Shown piece after piece: positions 52,390 to 61,622 of a stretch of DNA of 61,662 nt. The stretch lies in NCBI GenBank assembly GCA_015063195.1, contig SUSX01000002.1:1-61662 (forward strand), read 5' to 3'. The notes beneath the pieces were generated by a model, which saw only the letters and a list, made by a program, of their open reading frames with translations, was not told where the DNA came from and ran no database searches. Within the stretch, counting starts at the first letter, position 1, and every line of letters starts with the position of its first letter. The stretch comes from Thermoplasmata archaeon. GTDB lineage: Archaea; Thermoplasmatota; Thermoplasmata; Methanomassiliicoccales; Methanomethylophilaceae. The position numbers and the translations under genes are program-made.

Positions 52390-53067
52390 TTAGATTCCTG
52401 AGACAAGGTCCAAGAGAACGGCTTTAGGATCTTTTGCCTTGACAACACCTGAAGCGAGAAGAACTCCTTCCGCTCCGAGTTCGATTGCCTTTGCGACATC
52501 CTGTCCGTTCTTTACTCCTGCACCGCAAAGTACTGCAACGTCACCGTTCACTGCCTTGACAGCTTCTACGGTGTCGGATACAATCTTTGGATTGGCAGTT
52601 GTGACCGATATGTCTCCTCCGATGAGTTCCGGCGGTTCTACTGCAATGAACCTTGGGGCAAATGCTGCAACAGCCTTTGCTTTCTCGACAGATTCAGCAC
52701 AGACCAGGGGAATGAGATCGTACTCGTAGCACATCTTCACGCACTGTTCAATAATTTCATTGTCAAACCTGTGCTCTGAATGGTTGATGAGTGATCCGTA
52801 TGCTCCGGCACCCTTGATCATGGAAGGTGTTACCCATCCAGTGGCCGATCCGGGTGTACGGGGGTCGACATTCTGTGAGAATACAGGGATGTCAACTGAT
52901 CTTGCTACTGATCCCAACTCTGCGATAGGGGGACATACGGCGATGGAGACTCCTGTCTCTTCCGCAACGGCTTCACAGACCTTGGCAAGGTCGACGGCTT
53001 TGATACCGTCGACCTCGGAATAGGCCTTGAAGTTGATGATCACCGTTGGAGTCTTGAGATCACTCAA
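52390..53067 (-). CDS. tpiA: Triosephosphate isomerase, archaeal type
   Basis: The 225-residue TIM barrel has TPTVIINFKAYSEVDG at the N-terminus, SQNVDPRTPGSATGWVTP, catalytic-type HSEHRFDNE, the catalytic Glu segment AVEPPELIGGD and AVLCGAGVKNGQDVA with LGAEGVLLASGVVK (phosphate gripper). It is the short archaeal form. The frame is open upstream, but the true start is TTG at 53067: it gives the normal N-terminus (MSDLKTPTVIINFKA) and overlaps the stop of the FBPase gene (TTGAGTGA). Together the two enzymes handle triose phosphates in gluconeogenesis. Confidence 0.93.
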   Translation of the reverse strand: MSDLKTPTVIINFKAYSEVDGIKAVDLAKVCEAVAEETGVSIAVCPPIAELGSVARSVDIPVFSQNVDPRTPGSATGWVTPSMIKGAGAYGSLINHSEHRFDNEIIEQCVKMCYEYDLIPLVCAESVEKAKAVAAFAPRFIAVEPPELIGGDISVTTANPKIVSDTVEAVKAVNGDVAVLCGAGVKNGQDVAKAIELGAEGVLLASGVVKAKDPKAVLLDLVSGI

Positions 53068-54196
53068 GGTCTTCAAGCCTCTTCTTGAGTTCGTTGAGGA
53101 CTGCGGGCCTGGAAGTGTATTCCATTTCCTCGGGTCCAAGGACTGCAGGCATGTAGGGTCCCATTGACCTCATGAACTTGCTTGCCTTGACTGCGTTCTG
53201 GCGTGCAAGGTCCCACTCTGCTCCCTTGAAGAAGTCCATGGGGATGTGGTCTCCGACTGTTCCGTAGTTCTCGAGTCCCTGGAACTTTCCGTTGCACATC
53301 TGGAATCCGAGTGCACAGATTCTTGGAGGTCCGTCGAAGTAAGTGGGATCTGAGTTCTCGGGTGAACAGGGGTACCATGCACCGTAGTGTGAACCTCTCA
53401 TCCATCCTGCGACGAGCATTGTGTTCATGAAGACCTGAAGGTACTCTCCGACTGAGGGGAGTCCGCTCTGTGCCCTGCAGATACAGACGGGGTCGTCCTT
53501 TCCGACGTACTTTCCTGCTGTGAGGTTGAGCTTGTCTGTGGAGACGACTGCTGCGGGTCCGATTCCTGCGCGGCTTGTGATTCTCTTGATTGCGTATCTT
53601 GATGTGTCACCGAGAAGTGAGAGGATGCTGAGTGTCTCTTCGGGTGATGACATGACGACCTTCTTGTGGTCCATGACATCGTGGATCTCAACATCGAATC
53701 CCTGCTTTGCTTTTGCATCGATGACCAATCCGGTTGTTGTGAAAGGATCGAGGAAGATCCTGGTCAGGGGGAGTGAGTATGCTGAAGGCTCGGTCTTGTC
53801 TGCGAGGAAGAAGATGACAGGCTCTGCGGGCCTCTCCTCGAATGACATTTCTGCTGAACCGGGTCCTGCTCCCTTGATGTTTCCTGAGAATGCATCTGTA
53901 AGGATGTCCTGACCTGCTCCGTAGAGCTTCATCTGCTTTGCGAGCTTTGTTGCCTCGGTAAAGGCATCCCATCCGAGTCTGTGGACATCGGTGTTGTTCT
54001 CGCCTTTGTAGTGTGACATGAACAGGTTGATGTCGTCTCCGACGCGTGTTACATAGAAGTCCTCGATAATTCCCTGTGCTGCTGCATCTGAAAGAATCTC
54101 TTTACACTTCTCAATCATTGAGGGGTGTGGCCTTGTGTGTCCGCATACGGATCCTACATCAGCTTTGATGACTGAAATTGTGACTTTCTCTGCCAT
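53060..54196 (-). CDS. fbp: Fructose-1,6-bisphosphate aldolase/phosphatase (bifunctional, archaeal)
   Basis: The 378-residue type V enzyme begins with TISVIKADVGSVCGHTRPHP (metal- and phosphate-binding start), and has VGDDINLFMSH, GAGPGSAEMSFEER, the Schiff-base and acidic switch residues in MDHKKVVMSSPEE, and GRAQSGLPSVGEYL-type C-terminal motifs (here CRAQSGLPSVGEYLQVF). It joins triose phosphates and removes phosphate, committing carbon to gluconeogenesis. Strong codon bias. The promoter is a TATA-like CTTTAATAATTC at about 54241-54252, giving a leader of about 25-30 nt with GGAG before the ATG. It is the first gene of the pair with tpiA. Confidence 0.96.
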   Translation of the reverse strand: MAEKVTISVIKADVGSVCGHTRPHPSMIEKCKEILSDAAAQGIIEDFYVTRVGDDINLFMSHYKGENNTDVHRLGWDAFTEATKLAKQMKLYGAGQDILTDAFSGNIKGAGPGSAEMSFEERPAEPVIFFLADKTEPSAYSLPLTRIFLDPFTTTGLVIDAKAKQGFDVEIHDVMDHKKVVMSSPEETLSILSLLGDTSRYAIKRITSRAGIGPAAVVSTDKLNLTAGKYVGKDDPVCICRAQSGLPSVGEYLQVFMNTMLVAGWMRGSHYGAWYPCSPENSDPTYFDGPPRICALGFQMCNGKFQGLENYGTVGDHIPMDFFKGAEWDLARQNAVKASKFMRSMGPYMPAVLGPEEMEYTSRPAVLNELKKRLEDLE

Positions 54197-54323
54197 TGTA
54201 TTTTCTCCAACGGTTTACTGCTCCTCCTGTATGACTTCGAATTATTAAAGGTACCCATTTACGTGCGCGAAAAATCAGGATGAAAAGTGTTGTAAAAGTC
54301 ATCAAGTTCCTACTCTGATTATC

Positions 54324-54332
54324 CTTTTATAG
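54324..54332 (+). promoter_or_regulatory. TATA box of aspS
   Basis: CTTTTATAG is centred 27 bp before ATG 54355, predicting a leaderless mRNA. Confidence 0.5.
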
Positions 54333-54354
54333 GGATTGCTGAATACAAGAAATA

Positions 54355-55662
54355 ATGTCAAATGCAGTTAAGAATTCAAAAACCGTCAAGGTCGGAGACG
54401 GTATCGTCACCGTAAAGGGATGGGTGCAGGACACCAGGAACCTCGGCGGTATTTCATTCATCGTTCTCAGGGACAGGTTCGGAACAATCCAGCTTACCCT
54501 TCCTAAGAAGAAGATCGATCCCGAACTTTTCGGAGAGATCACAACACTTCCCAGGGAGTCCGTCATATCGGTAACAGGAGAGGTAAAAGAGAGTAATCAG
54601 ACAGAGCTGGGTCTTGAGATCATCCCATCGGGATTCGTACTGGAATCAAAAGCGGATTCACCTCTTCCCATGGGAGTTATCGACAAGGTCAATGTGGAGA
54701 TGGACACACGTCTCAACAACAGGTTCATCGACCTCAGGAAACCTGAGATCAGGGCAATCTTCGAATTGAAGAGTCTTATGGTCAAACTTCTGAATGAGGT
54801 TATGACAGAGAATCAGTTCTCACAGGTATTTACACCTAAGATGTCCGCATCCGGAGCAGAGGGAGGAGCTTCATTATTCTCTGTTGACTACTTCGGAAAG
54901 GAGGCTTATCTGGCACAGTCACCTCAGCTCTACAAGCAGATGCTCATGTCCACAGGATTGGACAGGATCTTCGAGATCGCACCTGCATTCCGTGCAGAGA
55001 ACTCCAACACCAACCGTCACGTCACTGAGTTCATTTCATTCGACGGTGAGATGTCATGGATCGAGTCAATGGATGATGTAATGGCAATGATTGAGGAGAT
55101 CGTTGACTACGTTATCAGGGGACTTAAAGAGAGGGGAGCTGAGTACCTCAAGGTTCTCGACAAAGAGATTGTAGTACCTTCAAGGCCTTACCCCAGGCTC
55201 ACATACGCAGAGTGTCTCAAGATGGTCAACGACGGAGGACTTCCTCTTAAGGACGGAGATGATCTGGGTACCGAGGGAGAGAAGATTGTCGGAGACGTAA
55301 TGGCAGAGAGAGGATACGAGATGTACTTCATCGCAGAGTATCCTGAGGAAGCCAAACCCTTCTACATCATGGAGAAGGACGGAACATCATACTCGTACTC
55401 ATTCGATTTGGATTACAAGGGACAGGAAATTTCATCCGGAGGACAGAGGGAACACAGGTACGACCTTCTTGTCAAGAGGATGGAGAAACTCGGACTCAAC
55501 CCCGAGGATTTCGGATTCTACCTCGATGCATTCAGGTACGGAATGCCCCCGCACGGCGGATGGGGAATCGGTATCGAGAGGCTTTTGGTGAAAATGTTGG
55601 ATCTCCCGAACATCAGGGAAGCTATTCTTTTCCCCAGGGATCCTTCAAGACTTTCACCTTAA
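54355..55662 (+). CDS. aspS: Aspartyl-tRNA synthetase (archaeal, likely non-discriminating)
   Basis: The 435-residue class II enzyme has an N-terminal OB-fold (VTVKGWVQDTRNLGGISFIV), class II motif 1 near RFIDLRKPEIRAIF, motif 2 with FRAENSNTNRHVTEF and motif 3 GGWGIGIERLLVKML. In archaea this enzyme often also charges tRNA-Asn for amidation. Whether it discriminates here cannot be told from the sequence alone. A strong terminator follows. Confidence 0.95.
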   Translation: MSNAVKNSKTVKVGDGIVTVKGWVQDTRNLGGISFIVLRDRFGTIQLTLPKKKIDPELFGEITTLPRESVISVTGEVKESNQTELGLEIIPSGFVLESKADSPLPMGVIDKVNVEMDTRLNNRFIDLRKPEIRAIFELKSLMVKLLNEVMTENQFSQVFTPKMSASGAEGGASLFSVDYFGKEAYLAQSPQLYKQMLMSTGLDRIFEIAPAFRAENSNTNRHVTEFISFDGEMSWIESMDDVMAMIEEIVDYVIRGLKERGAEYLKVLDKEIVVPSRPYPRLTYAECLKMVNDGGLPLKDGDDLGTEGEKIVGDVMAERGYEMYFIAEYPEEAKPFYIMEKDGTSYSYSFDLDYKGQEISSGGQREHRYDLLVKRMEKLGLNPEDFGFYLDAFRYGMPPHGGWGIGIERLLVKMLDLPNIREAILFPRDPSRLSP

Positions 55663-55674
55663 ACCTGAAAATCC

Positions 55675-55720
55675 GGGAGGAAAAAGTCCGATTCGGGAAA
55701 TTCGGACACCTCCCCCTTTT
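55675..55720 (+). terminator. Double-stem terminator after aspS
   Basis: An outer stem GGGAGG/CCTCCC encloses an inner stem GTCCGA/TCGGAC; the outer arms are at 55675-55680 and 55709-55714. A T4 run follows at 55717-55720. Confidence 0.8.
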
Positions 55721-55752
55721 ACTTTATATACCAACAATACAAACCTGATATC

Positions 55753-56289
55753 ATGGCAGCCACCGGCGATCTCTACGAAAGGGAACTCAAGTACATCCTG
55801 TCAGGGGATGAGAAGACAATCAACAAGATAATGAAGACCTGTACGGACAGTGAGTGTGAGGCCTTCAAATCGATTGAGTTCAATCCTTTCATGGTCATCA
55901 GGGCTGCCGGTTCCCACGGAGTGGATTTGATTGCTCTTAGGTGGGATTTCTCATTTCCTATAGAAGTGAAGAGTTCCGGTGACACCACGCTGCATTTCAG
56001 CAGGAATCCACGCTTGGGTGAACAGGCGGATAACATGATAAGTGAATGTTCCAGATCACAGTTGCTGCCTGTGTATGCATTCAGGATCAAGAAGACAGGA
56101 AACTCTGTCAAAGGCGATCCGTGGAGACTGTTCACACTGCCCATAGATCAGGAATTGAAAGGTGCTGCCGGATTCCTTCAGAGAAGAATCCCTAAGTTGG
56201 AAAGGGGACCGAGCGATAACTTCATAATGAAATGGGAAGAGGGTATGAAACTCTCAGATTTCCTAAGATACATCAATATGAGAGAGTGA
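55753..56289 (+). CDS. hjc: Hjc-family Holliday junction resolvase
   Basis: The 178-residue protein has the archaeal Hjc nuclease residues: E in YERELKYIL, VIRAAGSHGVDLIAL (D), and FPIEVKSSGDTTL (E-x-K). It cuts four-way DNA junctions symmetrically. It is longer than typical Hjc (about 130 residues), with an insert in the N-terminal region and a C-terminal extension (EGMKLSDFLRYINMRE). TTTATATA lies only about 16 bp upstream of the ATG; a preceding CTTTTACTTT is at better spacing. Confidence 0.9.
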   Translation: MAATGDLYERELKYILSGDEKTINKIMKTCTDSECEAFKSIEFNPFMVIRAAGSHGVDLIALRWDFSFPIEVKSSGDTTLHFSRNPRLGEQADNMISECSRSQLLPVYAFRIKKTGNSVKGDPWRLFTLPIDQELKGAAGFLQRRIPKLERGPSDNFIMKWEEGMKLSDFLRYINMRE

Positions 56290-56392
56290 GGGGCCGTCAG
56301 TACTCATAGGGTTCATCACGAATCAGCCTATATCAAATTCTCTTCATCCGGCTCTTCCTCAGTTACGGGAATGCAGATTCTGATATAAGTTT

Positions 56393-57295
56393 TCAGAGGA
56401 TTTCTGTCATCCTCTTTACAGGTGCATATGCCTTCTCGATTACATCTGAATCAAGAATAACTTCTCTGGTGAGATTGAGGAGACAGTCGTGTATTGACTG
56501 CAGTGTGATGTATTTCATCGGTTTACACAATGCTTCTTCTGGGAAGATGAATTCTTTGTCGGGACATTCCCTGTCAAGACGGTGTTTCATTCCCACTTCA
56601 GTGACGATGATGAACTGCTTCCTGTCGGATTTCTTAACTTCCTTGAGGATAGCTTCTGTGGATCCGACGAAATCCATCATTTTGAGAATGTCATCTTTAC
56701 ATTCGGGATGGGCCATCTTCACTGCATCGGGGTATTTTGCGATAAGGTTCTGAATTGATTCAACAGTAAGTGAATCGTGGATGGGGCAGCATCCGTCCCA
56801 AAGGATAATCTCCTTGTCAGGATTGTGTTTTGCCACATAACTTCCCAAGTTCTTATCGGGAACGAAGAGAATCTTACTGTTATCAATCTGTTTCACAACA
56901 TTCATTGCGTTTCCGGATGTACAGCAGACATCCATTTCAGTCTTGGTGGATGCAGTCGTGTTGACATATCCGACAACTGTTGCATCAGGATGTTTCTTCT
57001 TCATTTCGGAAAGGTCATGTGCATTGCATGTCATAGCCATGTCGCATCCTGCTTCAGGATTGGGAAGAAGTACCTTCTTGTTTGGAGAAAGGATCTTTGC
57101 AGTTTCACCCATGAAAGTGACACCGCAGAATACGATGATGTCCGCATCGGTCTTGGAAGCCTCAATTGAGAGTCCGAGTGAATCTCCTGTAAGGTCTGCA
57201 ATCTCCTGCACTTCCTTTGATGTGTAGTTATGTGCCAAGATGATCGCATTACGCTCGGATTTCAGTCTGCGGATTCCGGTGACCAGGTCTTCCAT
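56393..57295 (-). CDS. nadA: Quinolinate synthase
   Basis: The 300-residue [4Fe-4S] enzyme has AIILAHNYTSKEVQEIADLTGDSLGL at the start (HNY motif), DIIVFCGVTFMGETAKIL (first Cys), DVCCTSGNAMNVVKQID (second Cys region) and MAHPECKDDILKMMDFVGST (third Cys). It condenses iminoaspartate with dihydroxyacetone phosphate to quinolinate for NAD. NadB and NadC are not adjacent. A TATA-like TATAAATA is 26 bp upstream and sits in a palindrome, so regulation is likely. Confidence 0.95.
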   Translation of the reverse strand: MEDLVTGIRRLKSERNAIILAHNYTSKEVQEIADLTGDSLGLSIEASKTDADIIVFCGVTFMGETAKILSPNKKVLLPNPEAGCDMAMTCNAHDLSEMKKKHPDATVVGYVNTTASTKTEMDVCCTSGNAMNVVKQIDNSKILFVPDKNLGSYVAKHNPDKEIILWDGCCPIHDSLTVESIQNLIAKYPDAVKMAHPECKDDILKMMDFVGSTEAILKEVKKSDRKQFIIVTEVGMKHRLDRECPDKEFIFPEEALCKPMKYITLQSIHDCLLNLTREVILDSDVIEKAYAPVKRMTEIL

Positions 57296-57314
57296 GAAAC
57301 CGTTGATTAAAAAG

Positions 57315-57328
57315 CAGTATTTATACTG
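57315..57328. promoter_or_regulatory. Palindrome on the nadA TATA box
   Basis: CAGTAT-TT-ATACTG is an exact 6-bp inverted repeat that contains the minus-strand TATA-like TATAAATA 26 bp before ATG 57295. It is a good candidate repressor site, for instance for an NAD-responsive regulator. Confidence 0.5.
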
Positions 57329-57343
57329 TTACCGAACTTTAAA

Positions 57344-60300
57344 TCAGGATTTGTCGGATGCTTCATTCGCCTTAAGGTTCCTGTGTGCGACGGTCATCAT
57401 GAGTTTGATCCTGTTCAGCTGATTTACCCTGCTAGCTCCAGGGTCGTAATCTATGGCTACGACATTTGCAGTGCTGCAGTAATCTCTGATGGGTCTGAAC
57501 ACCCCTTTACCGACAACGTGATTCGGTAAACATGCGAAAGGCTGCATACATACGATGTTCTCGACACCGTCATCGATGAACTCCATCATCTCTCCGACGA
57601 GATACCAACCTTCACCGCACTGTTCTCCGAGAGATGTGATCTTCTCAGCCTTTTCCGCAATCTCATCAATATGGGCGGCAGGTTTGAATCTCTTACTCTT
57701 TCTGAGTGCTTCGGTCATCGGTTTCCTGTAGCTGTAGATAAGTCTCAATCCGAATCTGCTGAACACATAGCTTTTGTATGAGCCGCTCAGCTGTCTGAAA
57801 TTGAATTCAGGATTTTTCAGACAGTATGTGAAGAAGTCTGCCAATTCAGGGACTACCGCTTCACCGCCTTCACTTTCGATGACATCGACGATGTTGTTGT
57901 TAGCATCCGGGTGGTATTTGACAAGGATCTCACCTACGACTCCTACTCTGGGTTTCTTCAGATCCTCGTGAATCGGAAGGCTGTCGTATTCCTCTACAAT
58001 CTGAGCGATGTTCTGTGAGAATTCTTTCCAGTCTTTGTTCTCGATGTTTTGGAATAATCTCTCTTTCCAATTCTCGTAGATGGCCTCGGCGCTGCCCTTC
58101 TCTATCTCATAGGGTCTGGTGGCGTTGATGAGTTTCATGAAGAGGTCGCCGTAGATGACTGAAAATACTGCTCTCTTCAGAAGTTTAAGATCGAATGAGA
58201 ATCCTGAGTTCTTCTCAAGATTTCCGCCTGCATTTACGGAGATGACGGGGACATGTTCCATTCCTATCTCCTTCAACGCTTTCCTCAGCATCGAGATGTA
58301 GTTGCTTGCTCTGCATCCTCCGCCGGTCTGTGACATCAGTAATGCAGTACGGTTCAGGTCGTACTTTCCGGACTGAAGTGCACTTATAACCTGTCCCAAT
58401 GAGATTATGGAAGGATAACAGGCGTCGTTGTTGATGTATTTCAATCCTGTTTCGATGGCATTCCGATCAACATGAGGGAGAAGTTCCACATTGTAGCCGT
58501 TAAGTTCCAATGCAACCTTCAGCATTTCAAAATGAATAGGGGCCATCTGAGGCATGAGGAGTGTGTATTTTTCCTTCATCTCCTCGGTGAATTCAGCTCT
58601 TGTGAAATCTTCGACCTCTTTTACACTCCTGATGGAATTGTCCTTACGTTCCTCTATCGCTGCTTTGAGGGATCTAAGTCTTATTCTGATGGCTCCGGTG
58701 TTGGATCCTTCGTCTATCTTGATGACAGTGTAGAGTTTGTTGTGTTGGTTGAGAATCTCTTCTACCTGATCCGTAGTGACCGCATCCAATCCGCAGCCGA
58801 ACGAATTGAGTTGGATGAGGTCCACATCATCACGTGAACCGCAGAACGATGCAGCATCGTACATCCTGTTGTGATATGTCCACTGATTCCAAACTCTGAT
58901 TTTAGGGAGATTTCCCAATTTCATAACAGAGGATTCGGGGAATATGTAGAATCCGTAGGATTCGATGATCTTATCGATTCCGTGATTGATTTCAGGATCC
59001 ATATGGTAAGGTCTTCCTGCAAGGACGATTCCGTGTGCATTTTCCCTCTCCACTCTTTCAAGAAGTTCCGATGCTTTGGATTCTATGTCCTCTTTGAATC
59101 TGAGGTCTTCCGTTCTTCCCTTGTCTACAGCGGCAGAAACTTCACGCTGTGTTACTCCGAAATGGGATAATGCATCCTTCAGACGTTTCTTCAGTCTCTT
59201 GTCGTCATTATACGGAAGGAAAGGATGGATGAAATCGACATTATTGGATTTCAGGAGAGGGGCCATATTTCCGGAGATGACTTCGGGATACATGGCAACG
59301 ATAGGGCAGTTGAAATCGTTGTTAGCCTTTTCGCTTTCCCTGAATTCATGATTGATTGACGGATAGAATATGTGTTTAACTCCGTTCTCCACCAGCCATT
59401 TGATATGTCCGTGCACAAGTTTTGCAGGATAACAGGCCGTGTCTGACGGGATAGTATCTATTCCCGATTCGTACATCTTCTTGTTGGAATAGGGTGAAAG
59501 AACTACTCTGAATCCCAATTCGGTGAATACGGTGAACCAGAACGGGTAGTTTTCATAAATGTTCAGAACTCTTGGAATTCCGATCGTTCCTCTTTTTGCT
59601 TCATTTTCTTCAAGAGGAACGTAATCGAACACTCTTTTTCCTTTGTATTCGAACAGATTCCTGTCCGAATCTTCAGATCTGACGATTCCTTCTCCTCTTT
59701 CACAGCGGTTTCCTGTGATGAGTTTGCTTCCGTCATTGAATATGCATATGGTCAGCTGACAATGGTTTTCACAGCCGTTGCACTTGCTGTGTCTCGTCTC
59801 CATCGTGAATTCGTCCAACTGTTCTTTTGACAGTATGGTTGATCTGTATTCGGAATCCAGATTGCTGTAAAGATTCCTGCTTACAAGGGCTGCTCCGTAT
59901 GCTCCCATGTTACCTGCAATGTCGGGTCTGATGACCTCTTTACCGAGGACCAGTTCCAAACTTCTGAGAACAGCGTCGTTGAGGAATGTTCCTCCCTGTA
60001 CGACTATGTAATCGCCTGCGTCCTCCGGATTTCTGAGTTTTATTACCTTGTAAAGTGAATTCTTGATTACGGAATATGCCAATCCTGCGGATATATCATC
60101 GACACCGGCACCTTCTTTTTGTGACTGCTTAACCATGGAATTCATGAAGACTGTACATCTTGTTCCGAGGTCAACGGGGTGTTCGGCGAATATCGCTTTC
60201 TGAGCGAATTCCTCTGTTGTTATTCCCAGTGATTTAGCGTATGTTTCTATGAATGAACCGCAACCGGAGGAGCATGCTTCGTTCAGGACTATGGTGTTAA

Positions 60301-61582
60301 TAGCATTGTCCTTAATCCTGATGCATTTCATGTCCTGTCCGCCGATATCGAGGATGAAGTCCACTTTCGGTTGGAATCTCTTTGCTGCGGTGTAATGTGC
60401 TACGGTTTCCACTTCACCGTGGTCGGTTCTCATTGCTTTCTGAATGAGTCTCTCACCGTATCCGGTGGATGTAGAGTATGCGATGTATGCTTTCTCAGGA
60501 ATGGAATCGTACATCTTCCTGAGCATGTGGCTGCATACTTCGATGGGACTTCCGCTGTTACTGCTGTAATCTGTATAGAGAAGTCTGCCTTCGGAATCTA
60601 TGAGTGATATCTTTGTGGTTGTGGAACCTGCATCGATACCGAGGAACAACGATCCTTCCGCATCAGCCAGATTGGCACGTTCAACAGTGTTCTGGCTATG
60701 CCTGTTTTTGAATTCTGAATAATCGTCCTGAGTGGTGAAAAGAGGGGACAGATGTTTCGAAGATGTCTTGATGTTCTCAGATTTCTTGAGAAGTGAGATC
60801 ATTTCGGAAACAGTGTGTTTATCTTTAGCAAGATAGGCTGCACCGATGGCAACGAAATAATTACTGTTTTCCGGGAAGACGATCTGTTCCTCTGAAAGAT
60901 TAAGGGTTTCAATGAATCTCTGTCTGAGTTCTGAAAGGAAATACAGAGGTCCTCCGAGGAATGCTACATTCCCTTCGATGATCCTTCCGCATGCAAGTCC
61001 TGCTATCGTTTGCCCGACAACAGCTTGGAAAATTGATGCTGCCAGATCCTCATGTTCAGCTCCTTCATTGATCAAAGGCTGAATGTCAGTTTTAGCGAAT
61101 ACTCCGCATCTTGCCGCTATCGGATAGATGACCTTATGATTCTTAGCCAGCTCATTCAGTCCTGCAGCATCCGTGTTAAGGAGAACGGCCATCTGATCGA
61201 TGAACGCTCCCGTACCTCCGGCACAGGTTCCGTTCATACGCTGTTCGATACTCTTTCCGAAGAATGTGATCTTTGCATCCTCACCGCCGAGTTCGATTGC
61301 CACATCGGTCTGAGGGATCAGTCTTTCAACGGCTTCCGTACAGGATATAACTTCCTGCTGGAATTCGGTGTTGAGACGGTTGGCGAGTTCCATTCCTCCG
61401 GAACCTGTGACCCCTACAAGGAGTTCTCCGGGAAATTGAGATTCAAGATCGGACATGAGGTCTGCGACGGTTCTGAAGACATCGGACATGTGTCTTTCGT
61501 ATCTTTTGTAGACAATGTTGTCCTGATCGTCGAGGATGACGAACTTCACCGTTGTAGAACCCACATCTATTCCGAGTTTCAC
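57344..61582 (-). CDS. Giant BcrA/D-type ATPase and 2-hydroxyacyl-CoA-dehydratase-like fusion
   Basis: This 1412-residue protein has two actin-fold activase domains (first: KLGIDVGSTTVKFVILDD and ELGGEDAKITF; second, from about residue 315: LFLGIDAGSTTTKISLID and LDIGGQDMKCIRI). The second has the activase cluster cysteines in NEACSSGCGSFIETY. A Cys-rich linker follows (HSKCNGCENHCQLTICIF), then a DUF2229 region, then HgdB/D-like domains with further cysteines. Such fused activase proteins occur in clostridia and methanogens. By analogy ATP hydrolysis drives electrons to a low-potential Fe-S site; the acceptor is unknown. A palindrome sits upstream at the start region. Confidence 0.88.
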   Translation of the reverse strand: MKLGIDVGSTTVKFVILDDQDNIVYKRYERHMSDVFRTVADLMSDLESQFPGELLVGVTGSGGMELANRLNTEFQQEVISCTEAVERLIPQTDVAIELGGEDAKITFFGKSIEQRMNGTCAGGTGAFIDQMAVLLNTDAAGLNELAKNHKVIYPIAARCGVFAKTDIQPLINEGAEHEDLAASIFQAVVGQTIAGLACGRIIEGNVAFLGGPLYFLSELRQRFIETLNLSEEQIVFPENSNYFVAIGAAYLAKDKHTVSEMISLLKKSENIKTSSKHLSPLFTTQDDYSEFKNRHSQNTVERANLADAEGSLFLGIDAGSTTTKISLIDSEGRLLYTDYSSNSGSPIEVCSHMLRKMYDSIPEKAYIAYSTSTGYGERLIQKAMRTDHGEVETVAHYTAAKRFQPKVDFILDIGGQDMKCIRIKDNAINTIVLNEACSSGCGSFIETYAKSLGITTEEFAQKAIFAEHPVDLGTRCTVFMNSMVKQSQKEGAGVDDISAGLAYSVIKNSLYKVIKLRNPEDAGDYIVVQGGTFLNDAVLRSLELVLGKEVIRPDIAGNMGAYGAALVSRNLYSNLDSEYRSTILSKEQLDEFTMETRHSKCNGCENHCQLTICIFNDGSKLITGNRCERGEGIVRSEDSDRNLFEYKGKRVFDYVPLEENEAKRGTIGIPRVLNIYENYPFWFTVFTELGFRVVLSPYSNKKMYESGIDTIPSDTACYPAKLVHGHIKWLVENGVKHIFYPSINHEFRESEKANNDFNCPIVAMYPEVISGNMAPLLKSNNVDFIHPFLPYNDDKRLKKRLKDALSHFGVTQREVSAAVDKGRTEDLRFKEDIESKASELLERVERENAHGIVLAGRPYHMDPEINHGIDKIIESYGFYIFPESSVMKLGNLPKIRVWNQWTYHNRMYDAASFCGSRDDVDLIQLNSFGCGLDAVTTDQVEEILNQHNKLYTVIKIDEGSNTGAIRIRLRSLKAAIEERKDNSIRSVKEVEDFTRAEFTEEMKEKYTLLMPQMAPIHFEMLKVALELNGYNVELLPHVDRNAIETGLKYINNDACYPSIISLGQVISALQSGKYDLNRTALLMSQTGGGCRASNYISMLRKALKEIGMEHVPVISVNAGGNLEKNSGFSFDLKLLKRAVFSVIYGDLFMKLINATRPYEIEKGSAEAIYENWKERLFQNIENKDWKEFSQNIAQIVEEYDSLPIHEDLKKPRVGVVGEILVKYHPDANNNIVDVIESEGGEAVVPELADFFTYCLKNPEFNFRQLSGSYKSYVFSRFGLRLIYSYRKPMTEALRKSKRFKPAAHIDEIAEKAEKITSLGEQCGEGWYLVGEMMEFIDDGVENIVCMQPFACLPNHVVGKGVFRPIRDYCSTANVVAIDYDPGASRVNQLNRIKLMMTVAHRNLKANEASDKS

Positions 61583-61602
61583 GATCCTTCCTCACCTAAA
61601 AA

Positions 61603-61622
61603 CATACCATTTGTATGGTATG
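61603..61622. promoter_or_regulatory. Palindrome upstream of the giant activase
   Basis: CATACCA-N6-TGGTATG is a perfect 7-bp inverted repeat 21-40 bp before the ATG at 61582. A minus-strand TATA-like ACTTATAAC lies at about 61641-61650, which would place the transcription start in or next to the palindrome. A repressor bound here could switch the operon off. Confidence 0.6.

Noticed and set aside
56328-56395. A possible 22-residue tail (KTYIRICIPVTEEEPDEENLI) just after nadA on the minus strand
   Set aside because: It reads like real protein, but no ATG, GTG or TTG in frame and no promoter were found; the frame continues only as a shadow of nadA.
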